Shown here: positions 57,977 through 64,000 of the stretch, piece after piece | How the letters are laid out: every line of letters begins with the position of its first letter | How positions within the stretch are numbered: position 1 is the first letter of the stretch | Assembly (NCBI GenBank): GCA_963556145.1 | Contig: OY744465.1 | Coordinates: forward strand, 2,108,001-2,172,000 | Length of the DNA: 64,000 bases | DNA from: Hygrocybe punicea | Taxonomy: Eukaryota > Basidiomycota > Agaricomycetes > Agaricales > Hygrophoraceae | Direction of reading: 5' to 3' | Translations under genes and position numbers: made by a program | The notes under the pieces: generated by a model | Told to the model about the DNA's origin: nothing | What the model saw: the letters and a program-made list of their open reading frames with translations, nothing else | The model's database searches: none

Positions 57977-58700
57977 AGTCTACTTTCAGTCATGTCTATT
58001 TCGGCTGATGGTAAACTACAAAGAAAAGTTGGAATGGGGATGAGAAGAGGGGGGTTGTGATGCGACGAAGACAGGAAAATGGAGGGGAAAACGAATGTTT
58101 AAGAAAAAGATCTAAAAATCATATATATCTCCATAAGGATGAGGGGATGCATATATAGGGCAAGTCCAAAGTCAGGAATCGTGCCCGATGAGATCTGTCC
58201 CCTAGAATTGGGACTCCAGGGCTTGTGAGGCTGCCGGATTTGGTCTGAAAGTGGCCATGACAAAGCGGTATATGTCAGGTTGCATTGGGTCACATCACAT
58301 CACATCACATCAGGTTCGAATGCGAGTCATTTGGAGGCATCAGGTTTGTCTGGATTCATGATATATCGAGGATTCAGACTCAGGGGGATGTCAACCCTCT
58401 ACAGTAGACCATAACTTAGCAGTAACAGTTGAAGGACAAATAGAACCAAAACAGTATTGTCTGAGAGGCATCATATATCATGGAAGTGATTACTTCACTT
58501 CTCATATCGTCAATTCATCAGATCATGTTTGGTTTCATGACAGAATTGTAACAGGAAGGTCAATGGAATATGAAGGAATGTTGGAAGAGATTGAGTTAAC
58601 TGTTTGCAGGTCCAAACAACTATGTGTTTTAATATATCTTCTTGGGTAGGTAATTTTCTCATATTCACTTTCTTGCATGTAAATTTGAGGGACTCAGATA

Positions 58701-59757
58701 TAGTGTTGTTGTGGCTAAGCTAGCTGCAAGCCAGCTAAGATTAGCCATGGCTATGGCTAAGCTAATACTTTTTTTCCCCTAGTCGGTAGCTGGAGGCAGC
58801 CAACCATAGCTGACTACAGCTGACTATAGTCAATGTGGTGGCTTAGCTGCAGCTGAGCTGACCAAGCTGTAGCCATAGCAATACACACCCACACCCATCA
58901 TGCTAGTACCTCACAAACAACATACATGCATCAATTGATGCGGTCTGTCTGTTTTTGTGAGGTTGAGACAGGGGCAGTGACTTCCCATGTTTGTGAGGGG
59001 CATGTTCACAAGATGCTGGGGGATGTTCACAAGAGGCATGTTCACAAGACAATGGGCATGTTTGCGAGGGGCATGTTTGCAAAGTAGAGGTCAGCTGGGA
59101 GAGGTTGAGGACAACAAGTCCTCATTGCCCTTCCTGCTGGTCTGGCCTGTCCATCCTCATCCTTGCCTTGTCATCATCCATTGCTGCCATCAACCGGTTG
59201 GTTGGTGTTCTTGCAAATGTCTTCTTGGTTCATGTTAGCCAGGTAGGTGGTTAACATGTTTATTTCACGATGTACCTTGGTAGGTGGATGCACCACCATC
59301 CTGGCCTTCCTCTCCATTTCCATCCTCATCATCCTCATCATTGTGGTTATGTGGGCCATCATGTTGTGGGTTTTGTTGTTCATTTTGCTGTTGCTATTTA
59401 GGGTGGTGGTGGGAGTTGGTCCTGGTCATTGTGGTCCTGGTCCTGGTCCTGGTCCTGGTCTTTGTTGCTGTGGTCTTCTATGTGGTTGTGGTTGTGGTTG
59501 TGGTTGTGATTGCCATTGCGGGTAAAATATACCAATTTGAGTTATCAAAAATAATGAAATTCTTATAATAACACAGAAAATTAAGTAAATAGCAAAAGAA
59601 TATACCTGAGCCCTCGGGCACACTTACCCATGGAAACCTGTAATTAGCTGCTGCTTAGCTGCCAGCTATGGCTACCTCAAAGTTTTAGCCATAGCTGGTA
59701 GCTGGTCATTAGCCTTAGCTTAGCCAGACCCTGGCTAGGCTAAATTTGGCTATAGCT
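58701..59757. mobile_element. hAT-like element E, right tip lost
   Basis: Left end TAGTGTTGTTGTGGCTAAGC. Both subterminal regions are built from GGCTAAGCTAG / CTAGCTGGC words. It carries a palindromic module at 58909-58962 and GGTGGATGCACCACC at about 59283. The right side reaches GGCTATAGCTTCC but lacks the terminal CAACACTA. The next 40 bases belong to the MITE family of 35254-35395, so the tip appears displaced. Microsatellites GGTCCT (59418-59462) and GTGGTT follow inside. Confidence 0.6.
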
Positions 59758-59796
59758 TCCAAATATCAGTCTGTGAGAAAGCTGGCTGTGCACCAA

Positions 59797-62242
59797 TAGT
59801 GATGTTCTGGCCTGGCTTGGCCTGAAAGCCCTGGCTTTGGCCCTGCCTGAGGGAGCTCCGGCTTTTGTAAAGGTCAGGCCAGGCCAGAGCCATCAAAACC
59901 AGCTTGGCCCTGGCTTGGCTTGGCCCAGGCCAGGGCTTTTGTATGTAAATTCTCAAAATCTCAAATAAATTCTCACTATGTCGGTGATATTCACCCTGGC
60001 TAAGATTCAGACACAGTGTAGCATTAGTCTGACTCAATATCAGCCTCAGTAGCCAAGATTTCATCCTCATCTTCAAGGAACAACTCATCCCACCCTTTCT
60101 CATCTGTTTCTGACTCCTCTTCCTTATCCTCATCAAGGCCATTCTCACCTTCTTCACACTCCTCAGCTTCAATAACTGATGACAGACCTGGATCATGAAA
60201 GAGTAAGTCATGTCATATCGTGCCTTGAGAGAAAGCTCGCTTGCTCGATACATAGGCCGCCATAATTGCAAGATAGTCATGAGCCAGGGAACCCCAGACA
60301 AGGTGGTAACACTGAGCATTAAACTGCGGAATTATATTAGTAAAGTTTTCGAGATATTGAGCAAAGAAATTTTACCCCCCACCAAGTAACTGCAGACCAG
60401 TCATTGGGGACTTGCTCGGTCACATCCAGGTAACCACGGAAGTCTTGCAACCATGGCCGGTTGGGATCTTTGGGCTCATTAGGACCTGCATCTCCAGTCA
60501 CATTTTCGTCATCACTGAGTTCGCGAAGTAGGGCACGCAGCCCCTTATTCTTCTTGGACCATGTCAATTGCTTTGTATTTAAATCGGCTTTCATTTGCAA
60601 ATATTGTTCCTTGAACTAAGCAATACAAATCAGCACTACACAGGCTTGATTCATGGCTTGACATACCACGTCCTCGACACACCTGACAACATCTTCTTGC
60701 AGCTCCAGTGACCCATGCTTCTTGAAATAACTCATCTTCTCCTTGGGATTGAGGACTGGCAATTTTGTTAGCAAACACTGAAAGAGCTACCTTACTACAT
60801 ACCCATTGCCATGATGTATACTGGTGAATCAGTTGTCTTTTCATAGTATTTATCAATCTTGGTACATGCAGCATCAAGTGCAGGGACAAAGCATTCATAT
60901 TTGGCTCGTTCGGCATGGGAGGACCAAGCCTGATGAAGAGCTTCAAGTGCAGGGATTGCACAGTGAAGAGTTGGTGTTTAGTCAGACGAAAATGATTGTT
61001 GAGCGTTGTCAGCATGCTGAAACAATGTCAGAGCATAAGACACAATATGAACTAACAAAATGTACACTGAGTAAACCTAGGAAGATGTTCACTCATGCCC
61101 ATTCCTCACCATTGAGCTTAAGCTCACAGATTTTGTCACATTTAGCAGAGTCAGTTCCTTCCCAGTTCATTGACAAAGTCATCAACACACTGCCAGACAC
61201 ATCATCAGTCTCAGTGGCTGAAGATTCACTTGTTACCTACCCCTTTCTTTTGTTCTGCCCAGTCAAGCATAAAATATGTCGATGACCAGCACACCTTCAT
61301 GTCAAGGATGAGTTGAACTGGCTTGATATCTGCATTTGTCTGGATCTTCATCCACATCTCCTTGCACTTTGAAGACGAACGTTCCTGAACCACATTTTGT
61401 ATCCTGAGTCAATACATAATCATGAAGATGAAAACCTGGAAACATACCTTCACTACAATAGCCCTTACTAATCCCACCTTGTCACGACACGTCGGGATGT
61501 GTCCTTCTGGATTCTTCAGATTGAAATGCAGAGACTTGCTGTAGGTTGAGATAAGCGATTGGGTAGCCAAATTGATGACATGTGCAAGACAGCTATATAC
61601 TTATGTGAAAGACTGAATCAGACAATGAGTGGAGACATACTTGATTTTTCTCTTGTGCCAGTTGTATTTCTCACCTGTTGCAGCCTTCAAATGTTTGGCC
61701 ATCTCCTTCAGCATTGTTGAGTTGTTTGAGGTGTTATCGCAGGTAATATGACCAACCAACATGGCAGAGATGAAAGAAGAATCCACAAACACAGATAAGA
61801 CTACTGACTTTATGCTGAATGCCCACTTGTTTGCAGACCTTGAACAGTGCTTGACCGAGCTGTTCACCATTATGGGCATTGCTAACCCATGTGAAACCAA
61901 GCAGGCCGCTCTTGAGCTCCCAATGCATTGGCAAAGTTTCCTTGACCCAGTGGCCAGTCACTGCAAAATAGCCATCCGTGTTGCTTGCCTGCCATGCATC
62001 ACATGTTAAGTTGACTTCACTGGAGACAGTAGGACCCTAGAAATAATAAGATAAGTATTAAGAGGTGGGCAAAACATGAAGTGAACAAAGGAGACCACTT
62101 ACATTGAGCCGATCTTTCAATTTCATATGATGTTCTTTAAACATGCACTTGATTTCCATGCACATTGTCTTCCAACCAGGAAGCTTCACACCATTTGTTG
62201 CATGGGAAGCAAGATAGCATTCAAAATTCTACCAAGTCCATA
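59797..62242 (-). mobile_element. Decayed autonomous hAT element F, one end missing
   Basis: Left tip TAGTGATGTTCTGGCCTGG followed by subterminal GGCCTGGC / GCCAGGGC words up to 59940, then a transposase remnant on the minus strand. No matching right tip is found before the F-box gene. Confidence 0.55.
60024..62242 (-). pseudogene. hAT transposase, degenerate
   Basis: From the N-terminal side: FECYLASHATNGVKLPGWKT, KCMFKEHHMKLKDRLN (62230-62105), an intron, then LTCDAWQASNTDGYFAVTGH (about 62010-61950) and LGFTWVSNAHNGEQL. Then GHITCDNTSNNSTMLKEMAK (the CDNASNN motif, about 61745) and NWHKRKIKC. Further exons carry QLILDMKVCWSSTYFML-like residues near 61300. The C-terminal dimerisation segment is SLAHDYLAIMAAYVSSKRAF followed by SQGTI (about 60270-60215), ending in a TGA and a trailing acidic frame to 60024. 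Parts lie in different frames and the BED finger is absent, so it is dead. Confidence 0.75.
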
Positions 62243-62415
62243 TTTTTGTAATTGATTGAAAAAAAGCTGAGTTAGTGCAAACAATCACAAAAACGGCTGT
62301 AAAGCATCCACAGTCAAATCGAAAGAAACTCGAATCAGCATCGCGCCGTAATACTCTTCATAAGTAAAGATTGAATTGTTCAGCAGTCGGGGAAAATTGT
62401 TCCAATATCAATTGA

Positions 62416-63804
62416 CTATGTCAAAGTGCTGATCCAATCCGACCACGCTGGCCACGGAGCGGGTGAATCAACGGGCTCAATCGCCACGAGCGTCGGCAGT
62501 CGTTCCAGTCTGCTGCTGCGCAAGGAGCACCTATCAATGCGCAGTTTCGAAATCGGCCGCTCTGCGGCAATTCGAGTAGACAACATATCGCAAAGCTGCG
62601 CCTCGTCAGAATTTGGTCCAGGAATGATAAAATCTAGCCAGGGTATCGCTAGCGTGACTGTGCGGAGATCTGGCCATGGGAGTGTCACGCTGCTCTGGGA
62701 CAACAGCTCCCAAATTTCCAGAGTTCGCTGTTGTAGGAGGGTGAAGTGAGAAATTGTTGGGAGTTTTTCAAACATTTTGTCATACGTGTCCTGTGAAAAT
62801 TGTGCATTTTGGACCACCAAAGAGCGTAATTTCGGGAATACGAGTGGGCAAGAGGGTGTTTGGGCAATTTCCAGGAACGGTCGGATATCTGAATTAGTAG
62901 GATCGACGAGCCAGAGAGTCTCCAGCAGAGGCGCGGAAATGGCGGGCAAAAAATTCACAAAACTTCCGCCATCTACGCTGGGAGCTGTGTAACGGAAACG
63001 AAGCGACCTGAGAGATGGAAGTGAGATAGGTGAGGTATGGATGGGTTCCGTGATCGTTCCGTGCACCGATAGCCTCACCAACTGAGGGGGTGCCATGAGA
63101 AACTGGCGCAACCGAAGGAATCCGAAATGAAATCCGTGGTATTGGAGAGTGGTTAACCCAGCAACTGGTAACGAGAAGTTCCGAAAAGAAATTTTTTGCA
63201 GATGCGCCGAAGACAAGACTGGGGCACCACCTGCAAAGATCCGCATTTCCGAAAAGTAACTACAAGCACCCACGATGACGAATTCTTCGAGCAAGGGCAC
63301 GGCACAGTGCTCCAGTCGATCAAAGAGAGAGCGAACGACCGTATCACGATTTCGATTGTGGCAAATATGGCTGAGGTCAACCACTAAACGACGCCAACGG
63401 GTTATGTGGGAGAATACCAACTCGCGCGCCGAATCGAAATCATGCGCATCATCATCAGAGCCGGGGAGTGTGAAGTGGACATCGAGCGGGAGTGTCTTGG
63501 ATCTCACCAAGAAGGTTTCGAGAGCAGCCAGCGATTGGGTTGGAGAGATAGTGATTTTGACCCAAAGCGGCGAGAGGTTAAGGGCAACATCTCGCCAATG
63601 TCTCGATACGTGTGAGATCGCAAGGGACGATGCGCCGCAATCGTGAGCGACCTCAAAAATCACCGCCAGGATTTCGTTAGGCAGTGAGGAGACTGCCGTA
63701 GCCTCGGCACGTTTTACGGACGCGACAATGAACAGCTGGCCAACTTCCTCCAAGTAATATGGGTTACTTGACTCCCTCTCCGTCGGGGAGACTCTCGTGG
63801 TCAT
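62416..63804 (-). CDS. F-box-like domain protein, 462 residues
   Basis: Single uninterrupted exon from ATG 63804 to TGA 62416. Residues about 38-85 form an F-box-like motif: SLPNEILAVIFEVAHDCGAS and AISHVSRHWRDVALNLSPLW. The remainder is leucine-rich and repeat-like (SLPSLRSLRFRYTAPS, APLLETLWLVD, FPKLRSLVVQNAQF), the usual architecture of the very large Agaricomycete family of F-box plus LRR-like proteins. Such proteins link SCF ubiquitin ligases to substrates (family role); the substrate here is unknown. Codon use and integrity contrast with the transposon remnants around it. An upstream non-coding or first exon beyond 63804 cannot be excluded: an intron-like GTGAGTGACC...TTCCTAG lies at about 63808-63867. 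Confidence 0.85.
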   Translation of the reverse strand: MTTRVSPTERESSNPYYLEEVGQLFIVASVKRAEATAVSSLPNEILAVIFEVAHDCGASSLAISHVSRHWRDVALNLSPLWVKITISPTQSLAALETFLVRSKTLPLDVHFTLPGSDDDAHDFDSARELVFSHITRWRRLVVDLSHICHNRNRDTVVRSLFDRLEHCAVPLLEEFVIVGACSYFSEMRIFAGGAPVLSSAHLQKISFRNFSLPVAGLTTLQYHGFHFGFLRLRQFLMAPPQLVRLSVHGTITEPIHTSPISLPSLRSLRFRYTAPSVDGGSFVNFLPAISAPLLETLWLVDPTNSDIRPFLEIAQTPSCPLVFPKLRSLVVQNAQFSQDTYDKMFEKLPTISHFTLLQQRTLEIWELLSQSSVTLPWPDLRTVTLAIPWLDFIIPGPNSDEAQLCDMLSTRIAAERPISKLRIDRCSLRSSRLERLPTLVAIEPVDSPAPWPAWSDWISTLT

Positions 63805-64000
63805 GGGTCTAGGAACAGGAACTTGAAATTATGTAAATGCATTCTTAATCCTGGGGTCACTCACTGACACAACACCGAATAGAACAAAGGCCTTGGTGCA
63901 AATTACTTGTAATTCGGCCACCTGTGGGTTCTTGCTCGACAAGACGTTCAATCCAAGGGGAATGATCAGTAATGGAGGACTGTGACCCCAACACAGGAAT
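63805..64000 (-). promoter_or_regulatory. Upstream region of the F-box gene
   Basis: About 200 bases to the window edge. No TATA box stands out. It contains a possible 5' intron with acceptor CTGTTCCTAG just before the start codon. Confidence 0.3.

Larger units (their letters stand above)
51958..58403 (+). mobile_element. Solo LTR (about 0.85 kb net) holding nested insertions
   Basis: Starts TGTAGATGCAGG, ends CAACCCTCTACA. Flanks GTGG and GTAG are a possible imperfect 4-base duplication. Removing the hAT element at 52238-56162 and the LTR at 56316-57976 leaves about 850 bases homologous to the 775-base LTR at 53685-54459 (shared TGTCAGCGTAGAAGTGAC-type and GGCAAGTCCGAAGTCAGGA-type words). 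It interrupts Helitron 2 coding. Confidence 0.7.
51490..58640 (+). pseudogene. Helitron 2-associated ubiquitin-hydrolase-like module, split by LTR
   Basis: Part one (51490-51957) reads WQDDRIAWSNSFRSLNAQFL, NFPWGRMTSVHMILDNLL, a CxxC pair (SSCISCPQHH), SVCNDFL and a second cysteine pair. Part two (58404-58640) reads DHNLAVTVEGQIEPKQYCLR, GIIYHGSDYFTSHIV and VWFHDRIVTGRSMEYEG. Together they resemble the C-terminal cysteine-peptidase-like domain appended to Helitron helicases in Agaricomycetes. The GxxHFT histidine box reads GSDYFT, a histidine-to-tyrosine change at a likely catalytic position. The LTR at 51958-58403 separates the halves. Confidence 0.5.

Noticed and set aside
59247..59568. Membrane-protein-like frames rich in Leu/Ile/Val
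   Set aside because: Produced by GT-rich and GGTCCT microsatellites inside hAT element E; overlapping open frames in two registers.
62426..63646. Plus-strand open frames over the F-box gene
   Set aside because: Antisense shadows of the single-exon F-box coding sequence.

Overview
The window reads as a transposon-packed, gene-poor block from a filamentous basidiomycete (Agaricomycetes). The evidence is short GT-AG introns of about 45-60 bases, a single-exon F-box gene of the agaric type, and protein families typical of that group: KDZ transposase, JBP1/TET-like 2OG oxygenase, alpha-kinase, integrase-core protein and large Helitrons. I see one clearly intact host gene, the F-box protein at 62416-63804. 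Almost everything else is nested mobile DNA in several states of decay. No tRNA, rRNA or CRISPR array was recognised. All boundaries were read by eye.

Layout. 1-4745: two LINE remnants, one split by a hAT element (2081-4370) that carries a second copy of its own family inside it. 6151-21822: a 15.7 kb composite DNA transposon with long terminal inverted repeats and a 6-base duplication CACATT. Its core (13021-21822) is a KDZ-type unit with a broken KDZ transposase and a broken JBP1/TET-like oxygenase. A second long-inverted-repeat unit (6591-13020) sits inside its left arm and carries an alpha-kinase gene and an integrase-core gene. 22207-24252: a hAT element with an 8-base duplication that has captured, backwards, the 5' part of an ER Hsp70 (BiP/Kar2) gene. 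25375-33878: a Helitron on the minus strand with Rep/helicase and a three-exon accessory gene, pierced by a 417-base foldback element and a hAT element. 35438-47449: LTR-like arms in inverted orientation, a solo-LTR-like insertion, a foldback element, a LINE tail and another hAT insertion, partly inside a second, plus-strand Helitron (about 40600-58640). 48140-59757: the rest of that second Helitron, torn apart by an LTR palindrome and by a nest of LTR > hAT > hAT > LTR. 59797-62242: a decayed autonomous hAT. 62416-63804: F-box gene.

How the parts relate. At least eight hAT-like insertions have recognisable ends; six have perfect or near-perfect 8-base duplications shown below. Two decayed hAT transposases lie in the window, and one (52253-54753) has ends resembling those of a short non-autonomous copy (45867-46572). 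The TAGTGTTG-type hAT elements have unrelated subterminal repeats but share internal palindromic modules. The KDZ/oxygenase pairing follows a known fungal association of KDZ transposons with TET/JBP genes. Several broken reading frames carry TGA in particular as the premature stop.
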